A program made the translations under genes and the position numbers. From the NCBI RefSeq assembly GCF_921292975.1, contig NZ_CAKLCM010000003.1:434001-498000 (forward strand): 64,000 nucleotides of DNA, given 5' to 3'. Shown here one piece after another: positions 15,862-24,426 of the stretch; position 1 is the first letter of the stretch, and every line of letters begins with the position of its first letter. The DNA is from Vibrio hippocampi. Its GTDB lineage: Bacteria > Pseudomonadota > Gammaproteobacteria > Enterobacterales > Vibrionaceae. Under the pieces are notes generated by a model that was not told the DNA's origin, made no database searches, and saw only the letters and a program-made list of their open reading frames with translations.

Positions 15862-17430
15862 ATGTCTGCTCACACTGAGAACAGCGCCAGTAACGACAGC
15901 TTTAACAACGATAGCATTAATAACGATAGTATTAATAACAACAGCGCCAGTGACTCAAACCCAATCACCGTCTCTTTTGATAACAGTTACTACCGAGAGT
16001 TGCCAGAGTTCTATCACGCGCAACAAGCGGCTTATGTGCCTTCTCCAAGCTTGATTAAGTTTAATCATGAGCTTGCTCAACAATTGCAGATTGATCTCCA
16101 AGGTGCGAGTGAAGCGCAGATTGCCCAAGCGTTTTCTGGTAATCACTTATTGGCAGGTGCGCAGCCTTTGGCTCAAGCTTATGCTGGTCATCAATTTGGT
16201 CATTACAATCCACAGCTCGGTGATGGCCGCGCGTTACTTTTGGGCGAGACACTGGATGTTTCGGGTCAACGGTATGATATTCAATTAAAAGGTTCGGGAA
16301 CCACGCCTTTTTCACGACGCGGTGATGGTAAAGCAGCATTGGGTCCGGTTTTGCGTGAGTATCTGTTCTCTGAAGCGATGTTTGCGTTAAACGTACCGAC
16401 AACCAGAGCCTTATCGGCGGTACTGTCCGGCGAGTCTGTGTGGAGAGAGCAAGCGAAGCCGGGCGCGATTTTAACCCGAGTCGCCTCCAGCCACATTCGC
16501 GTCGGGACATTCCAATTCTTTGCTTATAACGATCAGCCGGAAAAGGTGAAGCAACTGGCTGACTATGTTATTGCCCGCCATTTTCCAGACGCGACACAAT
16601 CAAGCTCGCCTTATTTAACGTTGCTCAAGCGGGTGTGCGAGCAGCAAGCAAAATTGGTATCGCAATGGCAGTTGATCGGTTTTGTCCATGGAGTGATGAA
16701 CACAGACAATACTGCAATTTGTGGAGAGACGATTGATTACGGACCTTGTGCTTTTATGGATCGTTATGATCCGGCGACCGTGTTTAGCTCGATAGATTCT
16801 GAGGGTCGCTATGCTTATGGTAATCAACCGTCAATTGCGCAGTGGAACTTGGCTCGATTTGCTGAGACGATATTGACTCTGATTTCCGAAGATGAACAGC
16901 AAGCGGTCGAACTGGCAACACAAACCTTGCATGACTTTATGCAGCAGTATCACGACCTGTGGCTCACCGGCATGTTGGCAAAACTAGGGATCACCAACCA
17001 ACAAGAAGGTGATCGCCAACTGATAGAGCAACTGTTAACGCTACTTAAAGATCATAAGGTGGATTACACCCAACTGTTTCGCTCTCTCTCTTCGTCATTG
17101 TCTGACGATCAGACCGTAACTCAAGCGCTGTTTAATGACTCTCAAGGATGGGCGCATTGGCGCATTAAATGGCAGAAGCGTTTGGAGCATAACCCTATGT
17201 CGGTTGATGCAAGAGCAACCTTAATGAACCAACATAATCCTATCTATATTCCACGCAATCATATCGTCGAGCAAGTGATCGCCGCCGCTGAACAACAGCA
17301 GGATTTTGAACCCTTTGAACAATTACTTAAAGTGCTACAACAGCCCTTTGTGCAACAGTCGGGATGTGAGGAGTTTGCACAACCCGCGCCAGAGGAGTTT
17401 GGACCTTTCCGTACATTTTGTGGCACCTAG
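15862..17430 (+). CDS. selO: Protein adenylyltransferase SelO (YdiU)
   Basis: SelO is a pseudokinase-fold enzyme that transfers AMP from ATP to Ser, Thr or Tyr of target proteins, linked to redox stress. The conserved region starts near residue 35 (FDNSYYRELPEFYH). It contains QFGHYNPQLGDGRALLLGE, QLKGSGTTPFSRRGDGKAALG, the active-site GFVHGVMNTDN and TIDYGPCAFMD. The C-terminus ends in RTFCGT, with Cys at the antepenultimate position where eukaryotic SelO has selenocysteine. The 522-residue length includes about 35 extra N-terminal residues made of Asn/Asp/Ser five-residue repeats. The start ATG has AAAGGAATG upstream. Confidence 0.95.
   Translation: MSAHTENSASNDSFNNDSINNDSINNNSASDSNPITVSFDNSYYRELPEFYHAQQAAYVPSPSLIKFNHELAQQLQIDLQGASEAQIAQAFSGNHLLAGAQPLAQAYAGHQFGHYNPQLGDGRALLLGETLDVSGQRYDIQLKGSGTTPFSRRGDGKAALGPVLREYLFSEAMFALNVPTTRALSAVLSGESVWREQAKPGAILTRVASSHIRVGTFQFFAYNDQPEKVKQLADYVIARHFPDATQSSSPYLTLLKRVCEQQAKLVSQWQLIGFVHGVMNTDNTAICGETIDYGPCAFMDRYDPATVFSSIDSEGRYAYGNQPSIAQWNLARFAETILTLISEDEQQAVELATQTLHDFMQQYHDLWLTGMLAKLGITNQQEGDRQLIEQLLTLLKDHKVDYTQLFRSLSSSLSDDQTVTQALFNDSQGWAHWRIKWQKRLEHNPMSVDARATLMNQHNPIYIPRNHIVEQVIAAAEQQQDFEPFEQLLKVLQQPFVQQSGCEEFAQPAPEEFGPFRTFCGT
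15877..15951 (+). repeat. In-frame 15-bp repeats at the 5' end of selO
   Basis: Five 15-bp units encode ENSAS, NDSFN, NDSIN, NDSIN and NNSAS. They lie ahead of the conserved SelO domain and keep the reading frame. Same periodicity as the arrays in cofE and the LysR gene, but a different amino acid composition. Confidence 0.9.
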
Positions 17431-17510
17431 ACAATCGCCAACAGCGATTACTGAAGTAGGGGACAGATTGAGGGGATAACTGCAAGCACGTCGATGACAA
17501 TGTGAATGAG

Positions 17511-17555
17511 GGCTGCATATGAGGACGGCTGAATATGAGGACAGTCCTTTTTTAT
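17511..17555. repeat. Short tandem repeat ending in a GGACAGTCC palindrome
   Basis: GGCTGMATATGAGGAC occurs twice in tandem (17511-17542) and runs into GGACAGTCCTTTTTT. The core GGACAGTCC is shared, in inverted orientation, with the repeats right of the REP-associated transposase at 19989-20059. Confidence 0.7.
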
Positions 17556-17721
17556 CCCGTGACTCAATGTATCACCTATGTCAATTCTGCTATATTTAAC
17601 AACAAGATAATCACCACTAAATGGTTGAGGTTGTTCATGCCAATCGTTGACGTGGTATCAATGGTAGGCGAAGTGGTTGTGAGTTAGGTTTTGATACACG
17701 ACAGTATTATATGGAGATAAG

Positions 17722-18663
17722 ATGTATAAGCTTCCATGTTGGCGGTTAGCGGTTATGGCTGTGCTGGGCTTGGTTTCTGTGACCGCTTTAGCGCAGGAGA
17801 CGATTGTTGTGCAAGACAAGGCGATCACTCAATGCGATGCGTCGGATTCGTTGGCTTCGATTGAGCCGAATCAGCCACTGGTGCTGATTGTTCATGGCTG
17901 CTTTGCTTCAGCCCAGCAGTTTAAAGCGCTCGCGGGTGTCTATGAGCATTTAGGGGTGCAGACCGCGTGTTTTGAGTACGATGACCGACGCGGGTTGGAT
18001 GCCGTTGCTAATGAACTGGTTCAATCCATTAACCGCCTTAGCCCCATTCTCGATGAGCAGCGATTAACCGTTATTGCTCATAGCCAAGGGGGGTTGATCG
18101 CCCGCAAAGCACATGCACAGGTTGCGGATCGCGCGGAAAATATCGACCATAACAATATTGAACTGGTCACCATTTCTTCTCCCTTTAACGGCATTGAAGC
18201 GTCCTCGCATTGTGGTATCGGTTGGCTACGTGTTGCGTCACTTGGGATTGTCGACGGCATTTGTTATTTGGTCACGGGCGCGAAGTATTTGGATATTCCA
18301 CCGCAAGCGGACTTTATTAATCAACCCGAGCCATTGATCACGCAGTTACAGCGTCATTTACTGATCAAAACCGATGAAACAGAGACATGTCGTACTCGAA
18401 ATAGCCAAGGGCAATGTGTGAAAGATGACTATGTTTTTTCGCTGCAAGAGCAAACCCAGAGCAAGGTTGACGACAGCCAAGTTAGCACGCCTTTGGTTGT
18501 TCATGCTGGACATGCAGAAATTGTCGGTAGTGAGAGTGTAGTACCGTGGAAGTTGATTGAGGTATTACAACAACAGAAGGTGATGCCGGAACCCAAAGAG
18601 GGCGAACGTGCAACGTTTACTTCAATGGTCGAGGCGATTTATCTTAACTATCCCTTAGGCTAA
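17722..18663 (+). CDS. Secreted lipase-like alpha/beta hydrolase
   Basis: A signal peptide is evident (residues 1-24, ending TALAQ). The mature protein has an alpha/beta hydrolase fold: LVLIVHGCFAS supplies the oxyanion-hole HG, and VIAHSQGGLIARK carries the nucleophile Ser in A-H-S-Q-G-G near residue 120. The catalytic His is probably in VVHAGHAEIVGS near the C-terminus. It looks like a PGAP1/lipase-class serine esterase acting in the periplasm or outside the cell. Several Cys residues (DGICYL, TCRTRNSQGQC) suggest disulfides. The substrate cannot be read. GGAG precedes the start. Confidence 0.8.
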   Translation: MYKLPCWRLAVMAVLGLVSVTALAQETIVVQDKAITQCDASDSLASIEPNQPLVLIVHGCFASAQQFKALAGVYEHLGVQTACFEYDDRRGLDAVANELVQSINRLSPILDEQRLTVIAHSQGGLIARKAHAQVADRAENIDHNNIELVTISSPFNGIEASSHCGIGWLRVASLGIVDGICYLVTGAKYLDIPPQADFINQPEPLITQLQRHLLIKTDETETCRTRNSQGQCVKDDYVFSLQEQTQSKVDDSQVSTPLVVHAGHAEIVGSESVVPWKLIEVLQQQKVMPEPKEGERATFTSMVEAIYLNYPLG

Positions 18664-18701
18664 TGTTAACTCGTGTTAATTCGGGACAGGCATATCAAGA
18701 A

Positions 18702-18717
18702 ATAAGGACAGTCTTAT
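18702..18717. repeat. Left GGACAGTC repeat downstream of the transposase
   Basis: ATAAGGACAGTCTTAT is a near-perfect palindrome. It is the inverted counterpart of the TGGACTGTCCTTATAA copies on the far side of the transposase gene. Confidence 0.65.
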
Positions 18718-18905
18718 CAAAAAAGCAGATCTGACAACAACGTCAAACTAACCTTCCTAGGCGTTAAGGTATGGTGTTTATGAGCAAGGTTGAAACGCTA
18801 ACCGTCGAAAATGAAGGAAATTGAGGGAAACGCCAAAATACCAGCCACGCGAAAACTCAGCTTTCGTTGCTGATGCCAGTTAGACGGTTTATCAATGACG
18901 TTACG

Positions 18906-19865
18906 TTATCCAAGCGAGTAGCCACACATCCGCTGCCGTTGCATCTTTGCTATCGCTGATGGGAAGCTGGCTTTGCTGCCGACTAAGGTTGCCCGCTGTC
19001 TTTCTAGTTGGGTACACACTTTGAACCACTCTTGCTGAGTCAGGTTTAGCCTTTCCAAAAGTGGCGGTAACTCGCTATTAATGCTCGCTCTTCCTTGCCT
19101 AAATTCTCGTCCAGTCCAGTCGACTAGTTCAAGATAATCCATCAGTCTGAAAGGGATCCCAGCGAACGTTTCATGGGTTGAGTGTCCAATAAATGGGTGA
19201 AGACACGGAGCGGTGGGTTGCCCACGATTTAGAGCCTTGAGGCGATCTTGAACTGAAGTATAGTCTGATGTTGCTGGCTTTTTAGCGATCCCAGATCGAA
19301 CAGGATTCAAGTCGGTATAAGCCATAGCGGCAAGCAGCGCTTTTTCATCTAATAGCGCCTGACTTTTGTAGCGACTTTCCCAGAAGTGTCCTGTGCAGTC
19401 CTCCTCTCGGTTCGCCTTCATCGCAATGTCAAAATTCAGCTCGCGCATAAACCAGCTAAGGCTGTATAAGCGCTCTCGCCATTGCTCCACGATTTCATGA
19501 GCTGCGTTTAACTCGGCAACACTTTTGATCTGGTTTGAAAGCAAACGCTGTATTAGCAAAGGTTTTGTATGAAGCTGACTCCATCGCTCAATCACATCAA
19601 AATCCGACAATGCTTCTGCCTGTTGTTGATTGATATGTACCACCACATGATAGTGATTGCTCATCACTGCATAAGCACAGATGTCGATGCAGAAAACTTG
19701 GCTTAGTTGTTTGATTCTGGACTGTATCCAGCCCCGTCGATGCTCATAACTTGTTTGTGATTGTTCATCATAACCGCACAGAAATGTACGGCGAACACAG
19801 CGGGAGACGCAATGATAGTAAGGCGTGGCGTCTAAACAAACTTGCTGACTTCTGGCTTGGGTCAT
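18906..19865 (-). CDS. REP-associated tyrosine transposase (RAYT), Y1/HUH family
   Basis: RAYTs are single-copy HUH nucleases related to IS200/IS605 TnpA. They act on short palindromic repeats and cut single-stranded DNA. The HUH motif is NHYHVVVH near residue 108. The N-terminal strand ATPYYHCVSRCVRRTFLC and the segment FWESRYKSQALLDEKALL (with the likely nucleophile Tyr) fit the family. The ATG at 19865 has GGAG 6 bases upstream and gives 319 residues, the size of the longer Vibrio/Shewanella-type transposases. GGACTGTCC-type repeats flank it. The gene looks intact; whether it still moves DNA is unknown. Confidence 0.88.
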   Translation of the reverse strand: MTQARSQQVCLDATPYYHCVSRCVRRTFLCGYDEQSQTSYEHRRGWIQSRIKQLSQVFCIDICAYAVMSNHYHVVVHINQQQAEALSDFDVIERWSQLHTKPLLIQRLLSNQIKSVAELNAAHEIVEQWRERLYSLSWFMRELNFDIAMKANREEDCTGHFWESRYKSQALLDEKALLAAMAYTDLNPVRSGIAKKPATSDYTSVQDRLKALNRGQPTAPCLHPFIGHSTHETFAGIPFRLMDYLELVDWTGREFRQGRASINSELPPLLERLNLTQQEWFKVCTQLERQRATLVGSKASFPSAIAKMQRQRMCGYSLG

Positions 19866-19988
19866 GATGGGCTCCGGCGGTGGAATTTTCACCAATATAG
19901 CCTACCGCTTGATAGAAAGCTGAATCACAACAGAATTTTACGAGTGAGTTTGAAGTTTAATGAAATAGCTCATTAATTTTCATTATAT

Positions 19989-20073
19989 TGGCTGTCCTTA
20001 TAATAAATGGACTGTCCTTATAAAAATAATGAATGGTTTTAAATTGGCTGTCCTTATAAGGTTACTTATAAGG
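19989..20073. repeat. Cluster of TGG(A)CTGTCCTTATAA repeats upstream of the transposase
   Basis: Three direct copies of TGGCTGTCCTTATAA or TGGACTGTCCTTATAA lie at 19989-20003, 20008-20023 and 20045-20059. The last copy continues into CCTTATAAGG, a palindrome, and CTTATAAGG recurs at 20065-20073. They are the likely REP-like targets of the adjacent transposase. Confidence 0.82.
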
Positions 20074-20080
20074 TTAAAAC

Positions 20081-20109
20081 AATAAGGGCTCATCGAGAGC
20101 CCTTATTTT
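20081..20109 (-). terminator. Terminator of the aryl polyene operon
   Basis: AATAAGGGCT and AGCCCTTATT form a 10-bp stem with a 7-base loop, 12 bp beyond the last gene of the minus-strand operon. The A/T flanks would let it work from either side. Confidence 0.82.
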
Positions 20110-20120
20110 CGTCAGCGAAT

Positions 20121-21350
20121 CTAGTCAGCGAGTTTCTTAAAGATGATCGAGGTATTAATACCACCGAAGGCAAAGTTGTTGCTCATTAGATAGTTAACTT
20201 CTAGCTCACGACCGCTGTCGGTGATGTAGTCAAGATCACCGCACTGTTGATCCAGTTGCGAGAGGTTGAGTGTTGGGTTGAACCAACCGGTATGCATCAT
20301 CTCTAGACTTAGCCAAGCTTCAATCGCGCCACATGCGCCCAAAGTATGACCAAAGTAGCTTTTGAGAGAGCTAATCGGCACCTTGCCTAGCGCATTGGCT
20401 GTCGCGTTGCTCTCGGCAATATCGCCGCGCTCGGTGGCGGTGCCGTGAGCAGAAACGTAGTCGATTTGGCTTGGGGAGATGCCCGCCTGCTCAAGCGCCA
20501 TTTCCATACAGATCTGCATGGTTTCCATCTGCGGTTGCGTCACATGAGCCGCATCGCAGTTGCTGGCAAAACCGATGATTTCCGCATAGATTTTAGCTCC
20601 GCGCGCTTTCGCGTGTTCATAATCCTCAAGAATCAAAGTGCCTGCGCCTTCACCAATCACCAGACCATCTCGATTTTGGTCGTAAGGACTGGGGGTTGAT
20701 TTGGGGTTATCGTTCTTTAAGCTGGTCGCAAATAGGGTATCAAACACCGCTGACTCAGTCGGACACAACTCTTCCGCACCACCAGCAACCATCACGGTTT
20801 GATAGCCATGCTTGATCGCTTCATAAGCGTAGCCAATCGCTTGGCTGCCAGAAGTACAAGCGCTGCTGGTCGGAATAACACGACCTTTGAGACCAAAGAA
20901 TAGCCCGACGTTAACCGCCGTCGTGTGCGGCATCATTTGCACATACGTGGTCGCGTTAATGGCACGGGTTGATTTCTCGTTAAGCATGACGCCAAAAGCA
21001 CCGACCGCGTCTGTGCTGCCAGTCGATGAGCCATAAGCGATACCGCTGCGACCATTGGTGAGGATCTCATGCCCAATTAAGCCTGCGTTATGCAGCGCAT
21101 CTTCGGTTGCCACGGTTGCGAGACGAGACACACGACCCATCCCACGTACTTGCTTACGTTTGTAATGCTTTGGTAATTCAAAGTGATCGACGGGGGCAGC
21201 AAGCTTGGTGTTTAAACCATCGTACTGCTCATAGCTTGGCATATATTGAACCGCGTTCTCGCAAGCGCGCAGTCTTGGCTCGACCGCTTGCCAGTCGTTA
21301 CCAAAAGCGGTGACACCTGACATGCCTGTTACCACAACTCGACGGGTCAT
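20121..21350 (-). CDS. apeR: Beta-ketoacyl-ACP synthase ApeR (FabF-like)
   Basis: This condensing enzyme of the aryl polyene pathway extends the polyene or makes a related acyl chain. The 409-residue FabF-type fold shows the active-site Cys in TSSACTSGSQAIGYA (near residue 166) and the two catalytic His in SAHGTATERGD and YFGHTLGACG. It is the last gene of the operon and overlaps apeQ by four bases. ApeR is the second ketosynthase of the system alongside ApeO; by position and family I assign ApeR here. Confidence 0.92.
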   Translation of the reverse strand: MTRRVVVTGMSGVTAFGNDWQAVEPRLRACENAVQYMPSYEQYDGLNTKLAAPVDHFELPKHYKRKQVRGMGRVSRLATVATEDALHNAGLIGHEILTNGRSGIAYGSSTGSTDAVGAFGVMLNEKSTRAINATTYVQMMPHTTAVNVGLFFGLKGRVIPTSSACTSGSQAIGYAYEAIKHGYQTVMVAGGAEELCPTESAVFDTLFATSLKNDNPKSTPSPYDQNRDGLVIGEGAGTLILEDYEHAKARGAKIYAEIIGFASNCDAAHVTQPQMETMQICMEMALEQAGISPSQIDYVSAHGTATERGDIAESNATANALGKVPISSLKSYFGHTLGACGAIEAWLSLEMMHTGWFNPTLNLSQLDQQCGDLDYITDSGRELEVNYLMSNNFAFGGINTSIIFKKLAD

Positions 21351-22072
21351 ATTAGACCTCCATTCACTGAAATCACTTGGCGTGTCACATAGCCCGCAAT
21401 ATCGGACATCAGATAGCTGACTAAGCCCGCCACTTCTTCCGGCTCACCCATGCGGCGCAGAGGGACTTGTGGTAATGCGTACTCTTTGACGTGCTCATCC
21501 ACCATGCCAGTATCAATCAGACCGGGTGCAACACAGTTGACGGTGATTTTGCGCTTCGCCAGTTCCAAGGCTAGAGACTTAGTGGCACCAATCACGCCAG
21601 CTTTTGCCGCGCTGTAGTTGGTTTGACCACGATTGCCCATCAGACCCGATACCGACGCCAGAGTGATAATGCGACCGCCTTTACGTTTTTGTACCATCGG
21701 CATCACACAAGGATGGAGAACATTGTAGAAACTGTCCAAGTTGGTGTGGATCACGCCGTCCCATTGTTCTTCGGTCATCGCAGGGAATGCCGTATCGCGT
21801 GTAATCCCCGCGTTGTTGACCACACCGTAGTAGGCACCATGTTCCGCAATATCCGCTTCGATGGTGTTGCGGCACTGTTCGCGATCACTGATATCGAACT
21901 GGATCAAGCGCCCTTGACCGCCGAATTGTTCGATCTGCTTAAGTGTGTCGGCAGCGCCTTGTTGATCGCCCATATAGTGGACGGCGATAGTAAAACCGTC
22001 TTTCGCCAGTTGGATAGCGATGGCTTTGCCGATGCCTTTACTCGCACCGGTCACCAAAACCTGTTGGGTCAT
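21347..22072 (-). CDS. apeQ: 3-oxoacyl-ACP reductase ApeQ (FabG-like)
   Basis: This short-chain dehydrogenase reduces the beta-keto group during each aryl polyene elongation round, with NADPH. The 241-residue protein has the cofactor motif TGASKGIGKAIA, the NNAGIT motif, and the catalytic YSAAKAG (Tyr-x-x-x-Lys) with the upstream Ser in TLASVSG. It ends in the FabG-like VTRQVISVNGGLI. Four-base overlaps with both neighbours point to tight translational coupling. Confidence 0.95.
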   Translation of the reverse strand: MTQQVLVTGASKGIGKAIAIQLAKDGFTIAVHYMGDQQGAADTLKQIEQFGGQGRLIQFDISDREQCRNTIEADIAEHGAYYGVVNNAGITRDTAFPAMTEEQWDGVIHTNLDSFYNVLHPCVMPMVQKRKGGRIITLASVSGLMGNRGQTNYSAAKAGVIGATKSLALELAKRKITVNCVAPGLIDTGMVDEHVKEYALPQVPLRRMGEPEEVAGLVSYLMSDIAGYVTRQVISVNGGLI

Positions 22073-22533
22073 TGTTGACTCCTGATTTTCATTTCTTGTA
22101 ATTTTTTATCTGATGGTACATAAACATTCAATTGGCATGAGGCGATTTGCGTACCTTGCCAAATTATTTGACTGGTGAATACGGCCATGCCGTTATCTTC
22201 CATCATTTTTTCTGCATGGATATCGAGGATTTGTCCGTGGTGGAAAACGTCGCATTCGGAGGTATAACGACGTCCACCTAATAGAAAACCTATCGACGGC
22301 TCGCTCCCTTGTTGCAGCGAGTGGTAGCCCGACCAAGCGGCAACGGTTTGCGCCATAAATTCGATACCCACATAGGCAGGAATAGACTGAGTTTGATGAT
22401 CAAAGAAAGGATTATGTTCTCCGATATCCACTTGGCAATGAATGGTGTCTGCCGTGATTTGCAACGCTCTATCAACCAAAATCATTGGTCGATTGTGCGG
22501 CACTAATTGTTCAATAGCGGGGTAATTACTCAT
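22069..22533 (-). CDS. apeP: 3-hydroxyacyl-ACP dehydratase ApeP (hotdog fold)
   Basis: ApeP pairs with ApeI to dehydrate the growing polyene and make its double bonds. The 154-residue hotdog protein has LVPHNRPMILVDRAL and then FFDHQTQSIPAYVGIEFMAQTVAAW, with the central helix typical of FabZ/FabA-like dehydratases. I start it at the ATG at 22533 (MSNYPAIEQL), which overlaps the end of apeO by 8 bases. The longer frame adds only a hydrophobic stretch without family support. Confidence 0.9.
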   Translation of the reverse strand: MSNYPAIEQLVPHNRPMILVDRALQITADTIHCQVDIGEHNPFFDHQTQSIPAYVGIEFMAQTVAAWSGYHSLQQGSEPSIGFLLGGRRYTSECDVFHHGQILDIHAEKMMEDNGMAVFTSQIIWQGTQIASCQLNVYVPSDKKLQEMKIRSQQ

Positions 22534-23713
22534 GAACGTAACCAAAAATAAGAGTGATATTGTTGCCACCAAAAGCAAAAGAATTACTCATGATCGCTTT
22601 ATTGCCTAAGTGTCGCTCTTGTTCAACTAGCGTTATCTCGATATCTGGCGCTTTTTGCTCGCAGTTTTGCTTAGGCAAAGGAAGTTGATAATTCAGAATA
22701 TGCCAGGCGATAGCCGCTTCGGTAGCACTGGCTGCTCCGAGAGTATGACCGGTGAGCGGTTTAGTGGAACTCACTGGTACGCTATCACCGAATAGTCGAT
22801 GGATCGCTTTGCTTTCCATACTGTCATTGAGATTGGTTGCCGTACCGTGGGCGTTGATGTAACCAATATCATCGGTGGTCAAATTAGCCGCCAGCAAGGC
22901 TTTTTGCATCGCTTGGTAAGCGCCGTTACCCTCTGGATGCGGTGCAGAAATATGATGCGCGTCGGAACTGTCACCAGCGCCGAGCAGAGCGATTTTGCGG
23001 GTTTCTTTGCTGAGCAGCATCAGCGAGGCCGCTTCACCAATATTGATACCGTTGCGATTCTGGTCAAACGGACGACAGAGTTGATTGGATAGCGCTTCTA
23101 ATCCATTAAAGCCATTAAGTGTCAGGCGACACACAGAGTCGACGCCGCCAACAATGACCGCATCCGCCAGCCCAGAATTTAGTAAGCGTTGAGCGGTAAG
23201 AAATACACGTCCGCTGGACGAGCAGGCGGTTGAAATGGAGTAATTGATTCCGGTAAGACCGAGATACGCTGCAATAAAATCACTGCAATTGCCCAGTTCT
23301 TGTTTGCGATAGTCGAAATCCGCGGGAAACTCGCCAGTTTTCAGTTTTTCCTCGTAGGCTTGCTCTCCGGTTGAAATTCCCGAAGTGCTGGTGCCAATAA
23401 CGACGGCGATCCGAGACGCACCAAAACGCGAAATAGCTTGTTGGAGTGGGGCTTCTATCTGTAACAGAGCCGCCAGCGCAAGTTGATTATTGCGAGAATC
23501 AAACGACAACAAATGACTTGGGATAACGGGCAATGTACGACTGACACGTCCGATCACGGTTGGTCGACCATTATTGAGGATAGCGTCATCCATCACCATG
23601 TTCGAGGGTTTGTTCGCCGTCAAGCACTGGTGAATCGATGCATGGTCTTCGCCCATTGCGGAAACAAATCCACAAGCGTGGATAAAAATAGGGAGTGAGG
23701 TTTGCGTTGTCAT
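22526..23713 (-). CDS. apeO: Beta-ketoacyl-ACP synthase ApeO (FabF-like)
   Basis: ApeO is the main chain-elongating ketosynthase, which in characterised systems works as a heterodimer with the chain-length factor ApeC. The 395-residue protein has the nucleophile in SISTACSSSGRVFLTAQ, and His in NAHGTATNLND and PLTGHTLGAASATE. It carries the usual KS C-terminus SNSFAFGGNN. It is the first of the four-gene ketosynthase/reductase/dehydratase set at the 3' end of the operon, 47 bp downstream of the lipoprotein gene. Confidence 0.92.
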   Translation of the reverse strand: MTTQTSLPIFIHACGFVSAMGEDHASIHQCLTANKPSNMVMDDAILNNGRPTVIGRVSRTLPVIPSHLLSFDSRNNQLALAALLQIEAPLQQAISRFGASRIAVVIGTSTSGISTGEQAYEEKLKTGEFPADFDYRKQELGNCSDFIAAYLGLTGINYSISTACSSSGRVFLTAQRLLNSGLADAVIVGGVDSVCRLTLNGFNGLEALSNQLCRPFDQNRNGINIGEAASLMLLSKETRKIALLGAGDSSDAHHISAPHPEGNGAYQAMQKALLAANLTTDDIGYINAHGTATNLNDSMESKAIHRLFGDSVPVSSTKPLTGHTLGAASATEAAIAWHILNYQLPLPKQNCEQKAPDIEITLVEQERHLGNKAIMSNSFAFGGNNITLIFGYVHE

Positions 23714-23760
23714 GCCGGTTATCGTATTAAATGTGTACTTATGTGGTGAGTGAAATAAGC

Positions 23761-24375
23761 TTAATTTTCGATTATCTGATAATTTAACGTATTAATTTCG
23801 ATGGTGTAGCCTTGGCGGATATGTTGGAAACGAATATTTCCCGATAAGCGATCAATATTGGCATACTCAATCTCAATCAATTTATTGCCTTGTTGATCGG
23901 TAATAATACGACGTTTGTTATAATCTTCGATGCGCCACTCTACCTTATTTAAAGGCGCTTCCCAAGTAGAACTTGGCCATAGCGTGAGCATTAGGTTAAA
24001 TAATACCTGCTCCGGTTGCGGCAGTACGCCACTTAATCCTGACATCACTTCCGTTTGCAACTGATCATCTTGATAGCTCAGGGATAACAGTCGAGTTCCC
24101 CAAGAGGAGAAGCCGGCCAACACTAAGCGATTGCCTTTAAGCTCCAAATAGACCGGAAGTTGTTCACTTTTGCTCTTGTCACCTTCATGCCATGTGGCGG
24201 TGATGAGTTGATTGGCGATCAGAGAATAGCCTAACGTCTGCGGTTGGGGCAGAGCCACCGAGACTCCGGGGCTAATCTCGACCTCTGGTGCAGACTGATT
24301 GGGTTGCGAACTGCATGCTATCAGCAGCGATAGCAACACAAGCAGCAGCGATGAATGTGCCATTTTTTTCAACAT
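23761..24375 (-). CDS. Outer-membrane lipoprotein of the aryl polyene cluster (DUF3261-like)
   Basis: Starting at the ATG at 24375 (MLKKMAHSS), the protein has a lipoprotein signal ending in LLSLLIACSSQ. Cys of L-I-A-C is the acylation site, giving a mature protein of about 185 residues. The body looks like the DUF3261 proteins that accompany aryl polyene exporters (apeN by position). It probably sits in the outer membrane and works with the LolA-like carrier and the MMPL exporter to move or anchor the pigment lipid. That role comes from context, not from motifs. Confidence 0.82.
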   Translation of the reverse strand: MLKKMAHSSLLLVLLSLLIACSSQPNQSAPEVEISPGVSVALPQPQTLGYSLIANQLITATWHEGDKSKSEQLPVYLELKGNRLVLAGFSSWGTRLLSLSYQDDQLQTEVMSGLSGVLPQPEQVLFNLMLTLWPSSTWEAPLNKVEWRIEDYNKRRIITDQQGNKLIEIEYANIDRLSGNIRFQHIRQGYTIEINTLNYQIIEN

Positions 24376-24382
24376 ACTATTA

Positions 24383-24426
24383 CTCCAACATATGGCTCCA
24401 ACATATGACGCCAACCTATGACTCCA
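24383..24426. repeat. 13-bp tandem repeat at the MMPL gene end
   Basis: The unit CTCCAACATATGG occurs three times with drift, plus a partial fourth copy. It fills the 40-bp gap between the exporter stop and the lipoprotein start and includes the last codons of the exporter. It looks like the other short arrays in the window but does not keep codon phase. Confidence 0.8.
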
